Shown one piece after another: positions 50,155-61,657 of a stretch of DNA of 64,000 nt. The stretch covers positions 23,746 to 87,745 of the forward strand of contig JAAXGZ010000041.1 of NCBI GenBank assembly GCA_012271135.1, given 5' to 3'. Positions within the stretch are counted from its first letter, which is position 1. Every line of letters begins with the position of its first letter. The notes below the pieces were generated by a model that made no database searches, was not told the origin of the DNA, and saw only the letters and a list, made by a program, of their open reading frames with translations. The position numbers and the translations under genes are program-made. The DNA comes from Caldilineales bacterium. GTDB lineage: Bacteria; Chloroflexota; Anaerolineae; Caldilineales; Caldilineaceae.

Positions 50155-51174
50155 TCAGCGTGTCCCGGTCCGTTCGTTCCCGGCGGGCTGCCGGTGGGCC
50201 GCAATCTCCCCTCCGATGTCCTCCCGGAAGACCTTCTCGGCGACTCGCAGCCGTGCCGAGCGGCACCGCGGATTGTCCGACAGCTCCCGATGGCCCGGAC
50301 GCATGGCCTGCTTGGTCAGGACGGAAAGGGCGGGCATGTCCACATCTCCGTGCCGGGCATATTTGTTGCGGGCCGGCCTGCGGCCATGGGTTTTCAGGAA
50401 ACGCTTGACAATCCCGTCCTCCAGACTGTGGAATGAAAGCACCAGGAGGCGGCCCCCGGGAGCCAGGAGCGAAACGGCCTGTGGTAGCACGGCCTCCAGC
50501 TGGCCCAGTTCGTCGTTGACGGCGATGCGCAGGGCCTGAAACGTGCGCGTGGCCGGGTGCAGGCGGCGGCGCGGCCGGTGCGGCGCGGCCGCGGCCACCG
50601 CCGCCGCCAGATCGCCTGTGGTCCCGAAGGGACGCTGTTCCGCCACCGCCGCGGCGATGCGCCTGGCGTGGGGTTCCTCGCCCAAGGTCCAGAGCAGTTC
50701 TCGGAGTTGGCCTTCCGACCAGCCGTTGACGATGTCGGCCGCGGTCAATTCCTGGCTCCGATCCATCCGCATGTCCAAGGGACCGGTCTGGGCGAATGCG
50801 AAACCCCTTTCCGGATCGTCGATTTGCGGAGAGCTGAAGCCAAGGTCCAGCAGGATGTTGTCGCAGGCGGACACATTCCACGCCGCCGCGAGATCCCGGA
50901 GATTCCCGAACCCGCCGTGGACTAGGCGGCACCGCGCGTCCAGGTTGCGGGCCTTCAGGCGGTGTCGCGCCCTGGCCAGCCCCTCGGCGTCCCGATCCAG
51001 TCCCCACACCCGCGCGCCGGGCCCAGCGCGGGTCAGGAAGGCGACACTGTGGCCGGCATCCCCGATGGTGCAGTCAATCAGGCGCGCGCCCGGCCGCAGG
51101 ACCATCAGTCCCAGGACCTCCTCCAGCAGCACCGGTAGGTGCCATCTTGGGGTCGGCCCGGTGCCGCCGTGCAT
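50155..51174 (-). CDS. rsmH: 16S rRNA m4C1402 methyltransferase RsmH
   Basis: This protein of about 339 residues methylates C1402 of 16S rRNA. It shows HLPVLLEEVL, the SAM motif DCTIGDAGHSVAFL, LLDLGFSSPQIDDPERGFAF, PLDMRMD and the C-terminal LSFHSLEDGIVKRF. ATG 51174 gives a standard N-terminus. An in-frame TTG at 51237, with GGCGGAAG upstream, would add 21 residues and cannot be excluded. It is the first gene of the dcw operon; mraZ, its usual partner, is not upstream. Confidence 0.95.
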   Translation of the reverse strand: MHGGTGPTPRWHLPVLLEEVLGLMVLRPGARLIDCTIGDAGHSVAFLTRAGPGARVWGLDRDAEGLARARHRLKARNLDARCRLVHGGFGNLRDLAAAWNVSACDNILLDLGFSSPQIDDPERGFAFAQTGPLDMRMDRSQELTAADIVNGWSEGQLRELLWTLGEEPHARRIAAAVAEQRPFGTTGDLAAAVAAAAPHRPRRRLHPATRTFQALRIAVNDELGQLEAVLPQAVSLLAPGGRLLVLSFHSLEDGIVKRFLKTHGRRPARNKYARHGDVDMPALSVLTKQAMRPGHRELSDNPRCRSARLRVAEKVFREDIGGEIAAHRQPAGNERTGTR

Positions 51175-51319
51175 CGTCGCGGCGGCACCGGGCGCTGCTT
51201 CCCGGTAGCCGGGGTCCAACGAACGTGTTAACAACAATGTAGCTTCCGCCCGTAACTGTGAAGTAAGGTGGCGATGTTGGCGGTGCAGTGCTCGTGTTGA
51301 ACCGTGCCCTGCAACAGGA

Positions 51320-51325
51320 ATTATA
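51320..51325 (-). promoter_or_regulatory. Candidate -10 element for the dcw operon
   Basis: The minus strand has a perfect TATAAT, 83 bases before the TTG and 146 bases before the ATG of rsmH. The -35 region is GC-rich and weak. It is the best promoter signal upstream of the operon. Confidence 0.45.
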
Positions 51326-51416
51326 TGGGGATGGGATTGTGCGGGCGCGGATCTGGATACGGAAACCGGCGGGAATGCCTCCGCCGGGAGGATTCCGCAC
51401 GGTTGCGGCTAGAGTG

Positions 51417-51425
51417 TGGTATATT
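51417..51425 (+). promoter_or_regulatory. Candidate extended -10 promoter for rpoBC
   Basis: TGG-TATATT matches an extended -10 element. The -35 position is poor, as is common with extended -10 promoters. The predicted leader before rpoB is about 380 bases. Confidence 0.4.
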
Positions 51426-51524
51426 TGCGTCCCCTGCCTTTCCGCGGGGACCGGGGCTCTTGCCTTAGGGCCCCGTGTATGCGCGGAAAGTTCAGGCGCG
51501 CCGCAACCAATTCAGGGAGGCCCG

Positions 51525-51659
51525 ATGCACGTCCGCAATCTGACACACACGATCCTGTTCTCGATTTCGTGCGGTTCAGAAGCACCGGCAGACAGGCACC
51601 GGAACCTCCGTTTGAAAACACCACCGGACCATCTTGCAACGGCGCCATTCCCGCGGTAG
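51525..51659 (+). CDS. Possible 44-residue leader peptide upstream of rpoB
   Basis: ATG 51525 is preceded by AGGGAGG at five bases, a strong ribosome site. The frame encodes 44 residues (MHVRNLTHTILF...) with no recognised similarity and ends 155 bases before rpoB. It lies in the presumed rpoBC leader. Confidence 0.3.
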   Translation: MHVRNLTHTILFSISCGSEAPADRHRNLRLKTPPDHLATAPFPR

Positions 51660-51814
51660 CCGCCGATCCCGGTTCTGTTTGCACTCTCCCCTTCAAAACT
51701 GAGATCTGAGATCCGGTTGCCTGCTGTCGGGCGACCGTTCCCCAAGGGGTGCCCAAGCCGCCGCCAATGGAGCCGCGGCCGCGCGCCCTTCCGCCAGTCC
51801 AAGGAGCTGCACCC

Positions 51815-54800
51815 ATGACAACCAAACTTCCCGTCCAGACGGGTTTCGGGTCGCGCAAGTCCTATGCCCGTACACCGGTGGCCATGTCGCTACCCAACCT
51901 GATCGAAGTGCAGAAGAAGAGTTTCGAGTGGTTCCTGGAGGACGGCCTGCGCGAAATCCTGGAGGAATTTCCGCCCATCCTCAGCTACGGTAAGGCCTAT
52001 CAGTTGACGCTGGGGAAGCACACCTTCGAGGAACCCAAGTTCACGGAGGAGGAGTGCCGCAACAACGACAAGACCTATGCGGCGCCGCTCAAGATCGATG
52101 TCAGCCTGCTCAACATGAGCACCGGCGAGATCGTGGACCAGGAGGTCTACCTCGGGGATTTCCCAATGATGACTCACACGGGCACGTTCATCATGAACGG
52201 AGCCGAACGGGTGGTGGTCTCCCAGCTGATCCGATCGCCCGGCGTCTACTTTTCGCAGGTGGCGGACCGCTCGACGGGTAGGCCTCTGGCGACGGCCAAG
52301 GTGATCCCCAGCCGGGGTGCTTGGCTGGAGTTTGAGACCTCAAAGCGTGACGAAATCACGGTCAAGGTGGATCGCAAGCGCAAGCAGTCGGTAACGATCC
52401 TGATACGTGCCCTGGGCTATGGCACGGACGAGGAAATCCGCTCGCTGTTCAAGGACGTGGACACGGACGAGCAGCATCGCTTCATCGAGGCAACGCTGGA
52501 GAAGGATCCGCTGGCACCGGTGGTCAACGGCGAGGAGGGGATCAAGGATGCCCAGATTCGCTTCTACCGCACGCAGCGGCCCAGTGATCCGGCCAAGGCG
52601 GAGGCGGCCCGGCGGTTCATCGAAGAGCAGTTCTTCGACACGCGCCGGTACGATCTGGGCAAGGTCGGCCGCTACAAGCTGGACCAGCGCCTTGAGCGGA
52701 CGGAGCGCATGGAACAGCGGATCCTGACCCGCGAAGACCTCCTGGACATCGTGCGGCGCATGATCCGGATCAACAACCGTGAGGTCGAAACGGACGTGAT
52801 GGATCACTTGGGCAACCGCCGCGTGAACACGGTCGGCGAGTTGCTGCAGGGCCAGGTCCGGGTGGGACTGGCGCGGATGGAAAAGGGCGTGCGTGACCGG
52901 ATGGCGGTGCGCGATCCCGAACAGATGGTGCCAACCCAGTTGATGAACGCCAAGCTGGTGCTGGGAGCCGTGCGCGAGTTCATGGGCGGCAGCCAGCTGA
53001 GCCAGTTCATGGATCAGATCAATCCCCTTTCGGAGCTGACCCACAAGCGGCGCCTGAGCGCGTTGGGCCCAGGTGGTCTGAAGCGGGAGCGGGCTGGGGT
53101 GGAAGTGCGCGATGTGCACTTCAGCCACTACGGCCGCATCTGTCCCATTGAGACGCCGGAGGGGCCGAACATCGGGTTGATCGGCTACATGAGTTCCTTC
53201 GCCCGGATCAACGGCCTCGGCTTCATCGAGACACCCTACCGCCCAGTCCTGCACGAGGTGCCGGGGCGCATTAAGGAGCTGCAGGGCCGGACACTCAACG
53301 AGGATGTGTTGGATGGCAAGGGTGGACTGCTGGGAGCGGCCGGGTCCGTCGTCGACGAGGAACTGGCCCGGCGCATAACGCGGTCCAAGTCCGGTCGGTC
53401 GGTGGTGGTGAAGCCGTTCGTGGCGGACAAGATTGTCTATATGCCGGCGGATGTGGACGAGCGCATGACGATTGCGCAGGCGAGCACCCCGCTGAACGAG
53501 CGCATGGAACTCCTGAACGAGTACCCGTCGACGCGTCGCGCGTCCGACTTCCCCCACGTGCCGGTGGACCAGGTCGAGTACATCGACGTGTCCCCCCAGC
53601 AGATTGTGGGCATCAGTGCCTCTCTGATTCCGTTCTTGGAACATGACGACGCCAACCGCGCCCTGATGGGATCGAACATGCAGCGGCAGGCGGTTCCGCT
53701 GATTCGGGCGGAGGCGCCGACGGTCGGCACGGGCATTGAGGGGCAGGTGGCGATTGACTCCGGCCAGGTGCTGGTGGCCGGGGAGGCCGGTCTGGTGACG
53801 GCCGCCTGCGGCGACCACATTAAGGTGTTGAACGACAAGGGGCGGCACCGCACCTACAAGCTGCGCAAGTACAACCGCAGCAACCAGAGCACCTGTATCG
53901 ACCAGTGGCCGGTCGTGCGGCAGGGCCAGCGGGTGGAGGCCGGCGAGGTAATTGCGGACAGCGCCAGTACCGAGCGGGGCGAACTGGCGCTCGGCCAGAA
54001 CGTACTGGTGGCCTACATGAGCTGGGAGGGCGGCAACTACGAGGACGCCATTCTGGTGAGCGAGCGCCTAATCCAGCATGACAAGTTCACCTCCATCCAC
54101 ATCGAGCGACACGAGGTGTCTGCGCGCGAGACCAAGCTGGGCCTGGAGGAAATCACGGACGACATTCCCAACGTCGGCCCCGAGGCCCGGCAGCATTTGG
54201 ATGGCAACGGCATTATCCGCATTGGGGCCGACGTGACCGGCGGCGATATCCTGGTGGGTAAGATTTCCCCCAAGGGCGAGACCGTGCTGTCGCCGGAGGA
54301 AAAGCTGTTGCGTGCCATCTTCGGCGAGAAGGTGCGGGACGTGAAGGACACCTCGATGCGGCTGCCCAACGGCCAGCGGGGCAAGGTGGTTGACGTCAAG
54401 GTCTTCACGCGCGACGAGCACGACCTGCCGGCCGGTACGGAGCGCGAGGTCCACATCAACGTGGCCCAGCGGCGCAAGCTAACCGAAGGCGACAAGATGT
54501 CCGGGCGGCACGGCAACAAGGGTGTGATTTCGAAGGTGATCCCGGTTGAGGACATGCCGCACTTGGCGGACGGGACCCCCGTGGACATTATCCTGAATCC
54601 AATCGGGGTCCAGGGACGCATCAACCTGGGCCAGATCCTGGAGAACCACCTGGGCTGGGCCGCCCACCGGATTGGTTTCCGGGTAGCGACGCCGGTCTTT
54701 GACGGTGCGCGGCAGGGCCAAATCGACGCCGAGCTCGCGCGGGCTTGGCTGACGGACCGGGCCTGGGACATCATGTCGGAACGCGCATGGCGGCTGGGTG

Positions 54801-55687
54801 CCGAACTGGACACCGACCCCGAAGTCGACTTCCGCTTGGAGGCTCTCGACGATGACAGGGAAATGCAGTTTATCTATCTCCACGAGTGGCTGCCGGCGGA
54901 CCACTATGACATGGCGCGCGTGGACAGCGACTACGCCTTTGCCCGGCGCGCTGTGGTGCGGGAGTGGCTGAAGGAGAAGGGATACAGCCCGGAGACCATC
55001 CTGCCGCAGGACTATACCCACAGGGAGACAACGGAAGCGGACGATCAGTTGGCGGTGGATGTCGCCTACCGGGAATGGATCCAGCAGCAGACGGAGGGAA
55101 GCGACGACACGCGTGTGTGGACGGACCTCGGCAGTGCGGAACTGGCGATGGCGGCCGCCCAGGTGGCCGCTAGGAGCGGACACCCCCTGCCCCTGTCGGG
55201 CAAGCAGGTGCTCTACGACGGCAAGAGCGGGGAGCCCTTCAACGAGCCGGTGACCGTCGGCGTTTCGTTCATGCTGAAGCTTCTGCATCTGGTCGAGGAC
55301 AAGGTGCACGCCCGCAGCACGGGTCCGTACAGCCTTGTGACCCAGCAGCCGCTCGGCGGCAAGGCACAGAACGGCGGCCAGCGCTTTGGTGAAATGGAGG
55401 TGTGGGCGCTGGAGGCCTACGGTGCCGCCCACAGCCTGCAGGAGATGCTCACGATCAAGTCGGATGACACGATCGGCCGCGTCGCGACCTATCAGGCGAT
55501 TGTCAAGGGCGAGGACATCCAGAAGCCGGAGCGGCCCGAGAGCCTCAAGGTCCTTATCAAGGAATTGCGCAGCCTGGGCTTGGCCATGGACATAACCGAC
55601 GACAAGGGCGAGTCGGTGGTCGTGGGCCGGGAGGATGCCACCCCTGCCATGCCGATTTTCCACGGTGGCCTGCCCACCCCGCTGTAG
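51815..55687 (+). CDS. rpoB: RNA polymerase beta subunit
   Basis: This 1290-residue catalytic subunit has [20 protein letters not shown] at the start, the fork and rifampicin-region residues ([30 protein letters not shown]), [11 protein letters not shown], the [11 protein letters not shown] and [11 protein letters not shown] motifs, and the C-terminal [26 protein letters not shown]. The region normally around rif cluster I reads like wild type. ATG 51815 has AAGGAG eight bases upstream, which rules out the longer frame. rpoC follows after 95 bases. Confidence 0.98.
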   Translation: MTTKLPVQTGFGSRKSYARTPVAMSLPNLIEVQKKSFEWFLEDGLREILEEFPPILSYGKAYQLTLGKHTFEEPKFTEEECRNNDKTYAAPLKIDVSLLNMSTGEIVDQEVYLGDFPMMTHTGTFIMNGAERVVVSQLIRSPGVYFSQVADRSTGRPLATAKVIPSRGAWLEFETSKRDEITVKVDRKRKQSVTILIRALGYGTDEEIRSLFKDVDTDEQHRFIEATLEKDPLAPVVNGEEGIKDAQIRFYRTQRPSDPAKAEAARRFIEEQFFDTRRYDLGKVGRYKLDQRLERTERMEQRILTREDLLDIVRRMIRINNREVETDVMDHLGNRRVNTVGELLQGQVRVGLARMEKGVRDRMAVRDPEQMVPTQLMNAKLVLGAVREFMGGSQLSQFMDQINPLSELTHKRRLSALGPGGLKRERAGVEVRDVHFSHYGRICPIETPEGPNIGLIGYMSSFARINGLGFIETPYRPVLHEVPGRIKELQGRTLNEDVLDGKGGLLGAAGSVVDEELARRITRSKSGRSVVVKPFVADKIVYMPADVDERMTIAQASTPLNERMELLNEYPSTRRASDFPHVPVDQVEYIDVSPQQIVGISASLIPFLEHDDANRALMGSNMQRQAVPLIRAEAPTVGTGIEGQVAIDSGQVLVAGEAGLVTAACGDHIKVLNDKGRHRTYKLRKYNRSNQSTCIDQWPVVRQGQRVEAGEVIADSASTERGELALGQNVLVAYMSWEGGNYEDAILVSERLIQHDKFTSIHIERHEVSARETKLGLEEITDDIPNVGPEARQHLDGNGIIRIGADVTGGDILVGKISPKGETVLSPEEKLLRAIFGEKVRDVKDTSMRLPNGQRGKVVDVKVFTRDEHDLPAGTEREVHINVAQRRKLTEGDKMSGRHGNKGVISKVIPVEDMPHLADGTPVDIILNPIGVQGRINLGQILENHLGWAAHRIGFRVATPVFDGARQGQIDAELARAWLTDRAWDIMSERAWRLGAELDTDPEVDFRLEALDDDREMQFIYLHEWLPADHYDMARVDSDYAFARRAVVREWLKEKGYSPETILPQDYTHRETTEADDQLAVDVAYREWIQQQTEGSDDTRVWTDLGSAELAMAAAQVAARSGHPLPLSGKQVLYDGKSGEPFNEPVTVGVSFMLKLLHLVEDKVHARSTGPYSLVTQQPLGGKAQNGGQRFGEMEVWALEAYGAAHSLQEMLTIKSDDTIGRVATYQAIVKGEDIQKPERPESLKVLIKELRSLGLAMDITDDKGESVVVGREDATPAMPIFHGGLPTPL

Positions 55688-55782
55688 TCCGGATTCTTAG
55701 TTAGGCGAACACCTCAGACGGCAGATTTTGATGGCGGGTTCCAGTCGGACCGGCCGGAGTTGCGGACACCAAGGAGCAGAGC

Positions 55783-58700
55783 ATGGATACAGGCAAGTTC
55801 GGGCTGGCACGGATTTCACTGGCTTCACCCGAGCAGATTCTCCAGTGGAGCAAGGGCGAAGTGCTGAAGCCGGAGACGATCAACTACCGGACCCTCAAGC
55901 CTGAGCGCGACGGCCTCTTCAGCGAGCGCATATTTGGTCCCGAAAAGGACTGGGAATGCAGCTGTGGCAAGTACAAGCGCGAGCGGTACAAGGGCATCAT
56001 CTGCGACAAGTGCGGCGTTGAGGTCCTGCCGAACCGGGTTCGTCGGGAACGCATGGGACACATTTCCCTGGCATCCCCCGTGAGCCACATTTGGTATGCC
56101 AAGGGTATGCCCTGCCGTCTGGGCCTGCTGCTGGATATCTCGCCCCGGGAACTGGAGAAGGTTCTGTACTATGCCCAGTACATCACCATCAGGGTCAACG
56201 AGGACGCGCGCAAGCGGCTGATTGTCCGGCGCGAAAAGGAACTGGCACTGAAGCTGACCAAGATTCAGGCGTCCACACAGAATCAGCGCAACAAGGCTGA
56301 GGCCGCGTTCGAGGAGGCGCGCGACCGCGTGCTAGTCGAGCGGGACCGCCAAATCGAGGATGTGGACGAGGACATTTCCACGCGTTCGAGTTCCGCCATC
56401 GCCCAGGTCCAGGCGCTGATCCAGTGGGTCAACGAGCATGTGGGCAAGTCGGCGCCGGAGTCGCAGCGGCTGAGCTGGGTCAAGCGGGTCGTGGTGGCCA
56501 AGGGTCGTCGGGTGGCGGCTGACCTCGAGACCGTCATCAACGGCCACTTCGAGGATTTCGCGGACCAGTTGGGCCGGGAGTCCGAGGAGAAGAAGGCCGA
56601 GATTGTCCAGGATGCGGCCGCCCAGGTGGACGACCTGCGCGAGCAGATCGAGCAGGAGTTGGCGGAATTGGACGGGACGGAGGAGCAGAGCCGCGAAAAG
56701 CTGATTGAGACGATGGAGGAATCGCTGAAGGGGCTCAAGGACATCCACACCGGGATGCTGATTTCGGATCATGAATACCGGAACATGGTCAAGCAGTACG
56801 GCAACACCTTCGAGGCCCGCATGGGGGCCGAGGGCATCCTGGAACTTCTCCGCAAGATTGACCTGGACGACCTGATCGACGAGATGCGGGAGATCATTCG
56901 GACGTCCCGCAGTGAGCAGAAGCGGACCAAGGCCGCCAAGCGGCTGAGGGTTTTCGTGGATCTGAAGAAGTCCGGCAACCGTCCAGAGTGGATGATCCTC
57001 ACCGAACTGCCCGTCATTCCGCCGGAACTGCGGCCCATGGTGCAGTTGGACGGCGGCCGGTTCGCCACCAGCGACCTGAACGACCTCTACCGGCGGGTCA
57101 TCAACCGCAACAACCGCCTCAAGCGGCTGCTGGAGCTCAACGCGCCCGATGTCATCGTGCGCAATGAAAAGCGCATGTTGCAGGAGGCGGTCGACAGCCT
57201 GATTGACAACCGCAAGCGCAACCGCAACACGGCCAACCGCAACCAGCGGCATCCCCTCAAGAGCCTGACCGACATGCTCAAGGGCAAGCAGGGACGCTTC
57301 CGACGCAACCTGCTGGGCAAGCGGGTGGACTATTCCGGCCGCTCCGTGATCGTCGTGGGTCCCGACCTCAAGCTGCAGCAGGCCGGCATTCCCAAGAGCA
57401 TGGCCCTCGAGCTGTTCAAGCCGTTTGTCATCGAAAACCTGGTGCGCAACGGCACCGCCACCAACGTGCGGCACGCCAAGCGGATGGTGGACACGGCGGA
57501 GGAGGAGGTTTGGGATGTCCTGGAGAAGATCACCCGGGAGCGCCCCGTCCTGCTCAACCGTGCCCCGACCCTGCACCGGCTGGGCATCCAAGCCTTCGAG
57601 GTGAAGTTAATCGAAGGCAGCGCCATTCAGCTGCATCCACTGGTCTGCACGGCCTTCAACGCCGATTTCGACGGTGATCAGATGGCGGTGCACGTACCGC
57701 TCAGCGACCAGGCGGTCCGGGAGGCCCGCGAACTGATGCTGGCCTCGCGCAACCTGCTCAAGCCGAGCAGCGGCGAACCGATCATCAGCCCGACCAAGGA
57801 CATGGTAATGGGCGTGTTCTACCTGACCCTGATGGAGGCGAGCGATCTGCCGGACGCCGAACTGCGCCACTATCCGAATGCGGACCAGGCCGTGTATGCC
57901 CACGAGCAGGGCAAGGTCGGCCTGCGCGAGCCCGTGATGGTGCGCCTGCGGCCGTATGTCGAGCAGCAGATGGTAACCGACCTGGACATCAATCCGCGTT
58001 GGGTGAAGGCCTTGGATGCCGGCGGCCTGGAAACGATGGCACAGTTGCGCAGCGCCATCGCCGATGCCGGCAGCCACGAAGAGTTCCAGGACCGGGTCCA
58101 CGACTTCGGCGAAGCGGCCATGGCCGAGACGCTCGAGGCGCTGGCCGCGGCCGAAGAGGACGAAAGGCCGGTTGAACCGCCGGAGTTCAAGCGGACCACG
58201 GTGGGACGCATCATCTTCAATCGCGTGCTGCCGCCCCAGATGCCGTTCGTCAACGAACGGCTGGACAAGGCCGGTGTCAGTGAGGTCGTGCACTACGCCT
58301 ACCAATTCCTGGGCATGGAGGAGACCGCCGAAGTGGCGGACCGCATCAAGGCCTTGGGCTTCCGATACGCAACCCTATCGGGCATCACGATGGCCGTCAG
58401 CGATCTGGAAGTGCCGGCGGACAAGGGGGACATCATCCACGAGGCCCAGCAGCAGGAACTGCAGCTGGAGGCCCAGTACAACCGGGGGTTGATGACCACC
58501 AGCGAAATGGAAAGGGGCCGGATCGAAGCCTGGAACGGCGCCACGAACCAGGTTTCGACACGCATCCGGGAAATGCTGAACCCCACCAACAGCGTGGGAG
58601 CCATGTCGATTTCCGGCGCCGCCAAGGGCGGTCACACGACCATCAACCAGTTGGCGGGCATGCGGGGTCTGATGTACGACCCCAACGGCCGCATCATTCC

Positions 58701-60441
58701 AATGCCGATCCGCTCGAACTTCCGCGACGGCCTCACGACGATGGAGTACTTCATCTCCACTCACGGTTCGCGCAAGGGACTGGCCGACACGGCGTTGCGG
58801 ACCGCGGACGCGGGCTACCTGACCCGGCGTCTGGTGGACGTGGCCCAGGACGTGATCATCTCCCACAAGGATTGCGGCACGCCCAACGGCATCGTGCTGG
58901 ATGTGCAGGCCGACAAGGCGCATCGCACCTTGAGCGATCTCGAGGGCCCGCGCGAGATTTGGCTCGGTCCCCAAGTGGAAAAGATCCTGGCGCGCTGCCT
59001 GGCGCAGAATGTGGTCGATCCGACCACTGGCGAGGTACTGTTCCACCGCAACCATCTCATCACGGACCTCGAGGTGTCCACCCTGGTGGAACGAGGCATC
59101 GAACAGATTGAGGTCCGCACCCCCCTGACCTGCGACAGTCGCTTCGGCCTCTGCCGCTACTGCTACGGGTCCAACCTGGCCTCCCGCGAAATGGTGGAGC
59201 TCGGCGACGCGGTGGGCATCATTGCGGCCCAGTCCATCGGGGAACCCGGCACCCAGCTGACACTGCGCACCTTCCACAGCGGCGGCGTGGCCTCGTCCCA
59301 GGACATCACCCGCGGCCTGCCCCGTGTGGAGGAGCTGTTCGAGGCGCGCATTCCCAAGGGCGAGGCGGTCATCAGCGAGCTGGACGGGACCGTTTCGACC
59401 TACTTCGACGGTGACGTCCGCATGGTCAGGGTGAGCCGGGAGGACGCGCTGCACCGGCCCGTGCAGGTGCCGCCGGAAGGCTGGAATATCCTGATTGCCA
59501 TCGGCGATTCGGTGCAGGCCGACATGCCGGTCGCGATTGCCAAGGAGGTGGCGGAACTGCCGGATCCTCCGGACAGTCACATGCTCCGGGCAGGCATGGA
59601 AGGCACCGTCGACCAGGTCGAAGCGGTCGGTGACGGCGGCACCATTCACGTGTGCAGGACGGTACCGCACACGTGGGAAGCGGAAATCCCGGCTTACACG
59701 GAACCGCTGGTCAAGGACGGCGACCATGTGACTGCCGGCACCCAGCTGACCCCCGGGGCGCTGGACCCCAAGCGGATTCTCGAAATCTCCGGGCGCGAGG
59801 CATGTCAGCTGTACATCCGGGACGAAGTCCAGAAGGTGTACGTGGAACAGGGCGTGGCCATCCACGACAAACACATCGAGGTAATTCTGCGCCAGCTCCT
59901 GCGGCGGGTTCAGGTTCAGGCCACCGGCGACACCGAGTTCCTGCTGGGCGAGTACGTGGATCGCTACCGCTTCGAGGACGTGAACGACCGCATGGTGGAC
60001 GAAGGGCTGAAGCCGGCCCAGGGCGCCCTGAAGCTGCTGGGCATGACCCGGGCGGCGCTGATGACCGACAGCTTCCTGGCGGCCGCCAGTTTCCAGGAGA
60101 CCACCCGCGTGCTGACGGATGCGGCCATCAAGGGTCAGGAAGATCGCCTGCGCGGTCTCAAGGAGAACGTCATCCTCGGCAATCTGATCCCGGTGGGCAC
60201 CGGTTTCCACCAGCGACTGACCGAGGAGGCCCGCATCGGTGCCGGCAGCCGGGATACCGAGGTTGGCAAGGGCCTGGGCGACATGGCTTCGGATCTGGAG
60301 TTCCTGCAGGAGCTTGCGGACAGCGACGACATTCTGGGCGCGGCCCTGGCCGTGGGCGAACTGGACTCCCTCCAGAATGTCGGTCTGGGCAACGATGTCG
60401 ACGACCTGGAAGAGGAAGAGGAGGCGGTGGAGCCGGAGTAG
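55783..60441 (+). CDS. rpoC: RNA polymerase beta' subunit with N-terminal insert
   Basis: This 1552-residue subunit has the N-terminal zinc site [23 protein letters not shown], the catalytic NADFDGDQM, the bridge-helix region and the second zinc cluster [13 protein letters not shown]. Between about residues 140 and 340 an extra, strongly charged coiled-coil-rich insert is present, as in Chloroflexota and Deinococcus-Thermus beta' subunits. E. coli beta' is about 1400 residues. The C-terminus ends in a run of acidic residues. AAGGAG lies six bases before the ATG. A stem-loop follows the stop. Confidence 0.98.
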   Translation: MDTGKFGLARISLASPEQILQWSKGEVLKPETINYRTLKPERDGLFSERIFGPEKDWECSCGKYKRERYKGIICDKCGVEVLPNRVRRERMGHISLASPVSHIWYAKGMPCRLGLLLDISPRELEKVLYYAQYITIRVNEDARKRLIVRREKELALKLTKIQASTQNQRNKAEAAFEEARDRVLVERDRQIEDVDEDISTRSSSAIAQVQALIQWVNEHVGKSAPESQRLSWVKRVVVAKGRRVAADLETVINGHFEDFADQLGRESEEKKAEIVQDAAAQVDDLREQIEQELAELDGTEEQSREKLIETMEESLKGLKDIHTGMLISDHEYRNMVKQYGNTFEARMGAEGILELLRKIDLDDLIDEMREIIRTSRSEQKRTKAAKRLRVFVDLKKSGNRPEWMILTELPVIPPELRPMVQLDGGRFATSDLNDLYRRVINRNNRLKRLLELNAPDVIVRNEKRMLQEAVDSLIDNRKRNRNTANRNQRHPLKSLTDMLKGKQGRFRRNLLGKRVDYSGRSVIVVGPDLKLQQAGIPKSMALELFKPFVIENLVRNGTATNVRHAKRMVDTAEEEVWDVLEKITRERPVLLNRAPTLHRLGIQAFEVKLIEGSAIQLHPLVCTAFNADFDGDQMAVHVPLSDQAVREARELMLASRNLLKPSSGEPIISPTKDMVMGVFYLTLMEASDLPDAELRHYPNADQAVYAHEQGKVGLREPVMVRLRPYVEQQMVTDLDINPRWVKALDAGGLETMAQLRSAIADAGSHEEFQDRVHDFGEAAMAETLEALAAAEEDERPVEPPEFKRTTVGRIIFNRVLPPQMPFVNERLDKAGVSEVVHYAYQFLGMEETAEVADRIKALGFRYATLSGITMAVSDLEVPADKGDIIHEAQQQELQLEAQYNRGLMTTSEMERGRIEAWNGATNQVSTRIREMLNPTNSVGAMSISGAAKGGHTTINQLAGMRGLMYDPNGRIIPMPIRSNFRDGLTTMEYFISTHGSRKGLADTALRTADAGYLTRRLVDVAQDVIISHKDCGTPNGIVLDVQADKAHRTLSDLEGPREIWLGPQVEKILARCLAQNVVDPTTGEVLFHRNHLITDLEVSTLVERGIEQIEVRTPLTCDSRFGLCRYCYGSNLASREMVELGDAVGIIAAQSIGEPGTQLTLRTFHSGGVASSQDITRGLPRVEELFEARIPKGEAVISELDGTVSTYFDGDVRMVRVSREDALHRPVQVPPEGWNILIAIGDSVQADMPVAIAKEVAELPDPPDSHMLRAGMEGTVDQVEAVGDGGTIHVCRTVPHTWEAEIPAYTEPLVKDGDHVTAGTQLTPGALDPKRILEISGREACQLYIRDEVQKVYVEQGVAIHDKHIEVILRQLLRRVQVQATGDTEFLLGEYVDRYRFEDVNDRMVDEGLKPAQGALKLLGMTRAALMTDSFLAAASFQETTRVLTDAAIKGQEDRLRGLKENVILGNLIPVGTGFHQRLTEEARIGAGSRDTEVGKGLGDMASDLEFLQELADSDDILGAALAVGELDSLQNVGLGNDVDDLEEEEEAVEPE

Positions 60442-60448
60442 ATTCAAC

Positions 60449-60495
60449 GCCGGCTGCGGACCACTTGTTCGGACGCAGCCGGCACACCGGTTTTT
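60449..60495 (+). terminator. Stem-loop after rpoC, probable terminator
   Basis: GCCGGCTGCG/CGCAGCCGGC forms a perfect ten-base stem with a 15-base loop, then seven bases and TTTTT. The delayed T-run makes termination possibly partial. The T-run is also the start of the -35 box of the next promoter. Confidence 0.5.
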
Positions 60496-60522
60496 GACCG
60501 GCACACCTTTCTGGCCCATACT
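60494..60522 (+). promoter_or_regulatory. Sigma70-type promoter of the str operon
   Basis: TTGACC (60494-60499) and CATACT (60517-60522) are 17 bases apart. The predicted start near 60529 leaves a leader of about 66 bases before rpsL. Its -35 box overlaps the end of the rpoC terminator. Confidence 0.65.
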
Positions 60523-60594
60523 TTCCGCTTGCCAGTCAGGTATTGCGGGTTCCCGGACGTGTGGAACCCGCCCACACGCGCGGCGGAGGATCTT

Positions 60595-61008
60595 TTGCCG
60601 ACCATCAACCAGCTCGTCCGCAAAGGGCGCAAGTCCAAACCCAAGAAGATGAATGCACCGGCCCTGAGGGTGACACACAACACCCTGACCGGCCGCACCC
60701 GCACCAGCAAGACCGGCAATCCGCAGAAGCGCGGCGTTTGCACGCAGGTGCGGACCACCACACCCCGCAAGCCGAATTCGGCGCTGCGCAAGGTGGCCCG
60801 GGTGCGCCTGACCAACGGCATGGAGGTCACAGCCTACATTCCGGGAGAGGGTCATACTCTCCAGGAACACAGTGTGGTGTTGATTAGGGGCGGCGGGGTG
60901 CGCGATTTGCCGGGTGTGCGCTACCAGATTGTGCGCGGGGCCCTTGATGCCACCGGGGTCGAGAACCGGCGGCGCGGCCGCAGCCGCTACGGCACCAAGA
61001 AGAGTTGA
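60595..61008 (+). CDS. rpsL: Ribosomal protein uS12
   Basis: This 137-residue 30S decoding-site protein opens [11 protein letters not shown] and contains [22 protein letters not shown] and [12 protein letters not shown]; both Lys positions linked to streptomycin sensitivity (PRKPN, and the usual GHNLQEH loop, here GHTLQEH) are in wild-type context. About ten residues of extra sequence sit near position 20-35 ([14 protein letters not shown]). The start is TTG, with GGAGG six bases upstream; longer in-frame starts would overlap the promoter. Confidence 0.96.
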   Translation: MPTINQLVRKGRKSKPKKMNAPALRVTHNTLTGRTRTSKTGNPQKRGVCTQVRTTTPRKPNSALRKVARVRLTNGMEVTAYIPGEGHTLQEHSVVLIRGGGVRDLPGVRYQIVRGALDATGVENRRRGRSRYGTKKS

Positions 61009-61053
61009 TCCATTGGGAACAGCAGCGCGTTGACGCGGTAACAGGACAAGCAC

Positions 61054-61521
61054 ATGCCCAGAAGAAACAGGCCGCCCATCCGGGAGATTGAGCCCGATCC
61101 CCGCTACGGTTCGATGGACTTGGCCAAGTTCATCAACAACTTGATGCTCCACGGCAAGAAATCGACTGCGACGCGCATTGTCTACGGTGCCCTGGACATC
61201 GCCGAGCAGCGTCTCGGCCAGCCCGGGATTGAGATTTTCAACACTGCCTTGGAACGGGCCATGCCGCGCGTCGAAGTCAGGCCGCGGCGCGTGGGCGGAG
61301 CCACCTACCAGGTGCCGATGGAAGTGCGCTTCGAGCGCAAGCAGGCTCTTGGCATGCGCTGGCTCATCAACCATGCCCGTCAGCGGGGCGGCCGCGACAT
61401 GGCCAGTCGCCTGGCGCAGGAATTGATCGAAACCATCAATGGGGAGAGTGCCACCATCAAGCGGCGCGACGACACCCATCGCATGGCCGATGCCAACCGG
61501 GCCTTCACGCACTTCCGATAG
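61054..61521 (+). CDS. rpsG: Ribosomal protein uS7
   Basis: This 155-residue 30S assembly protein has PRRNRPPIREIEPDPRYGS, FINNLMLHGKKSTATRIVY, and the conserved RRVGGATYQVPMEV with the KRRDDTHRMADANRAFTHFR end. Length is usual. It follows rpsL by 45 bases in the str operon and could, as elsewhere, repress its own operon. Confidence 0.98.
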   Translation: MPRRNRPPIREIEPDPRYGSMDLAKFINNLMLHGKKSTATRIVYGALDIAEQRLGQPGIEIFNTALERAMPRVEVRPRRVGGATYQVPMEVRFERKQALGMRWLINHARQRGGRDMASRLAQELIETINGESATIKRRDDTHRMADANRAFTHFR

Positions 61522-61657
61522 GGCGCGTCGCCGGGCCGTCTTCCCCCGTCAACTCAATATTGTCTCCGCCGAACACCGGCCGGAGCGGTGACCCACGTCC
61601 TGCGGGCCGCCGTTTCGGGTTCGGCGATCGCGCGCGAATCCCGACCAGGCAAATCCC

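Larger units (their letters stand above)
51175..51814. other. Divergent control region between rsmH and rpoB
   Basis: These 640 bases hold promoter candidates for both directions (listed), a GC hairpin CGGGGC/GCCCCG near 51453-51476 and a short leader reading frame. rplJ and rplL, which normally precede rpoB and carry its control region, are absent here. Confidence 0.6.

Noticed and set aside
58375..61512. Antisense frame of 1045 codons across rpoC, rpsL and rpsG
   Set aside because: It runs opposite several certain genes and their spacers, with His/Gly/Val-rich composition typical of antisense frames.
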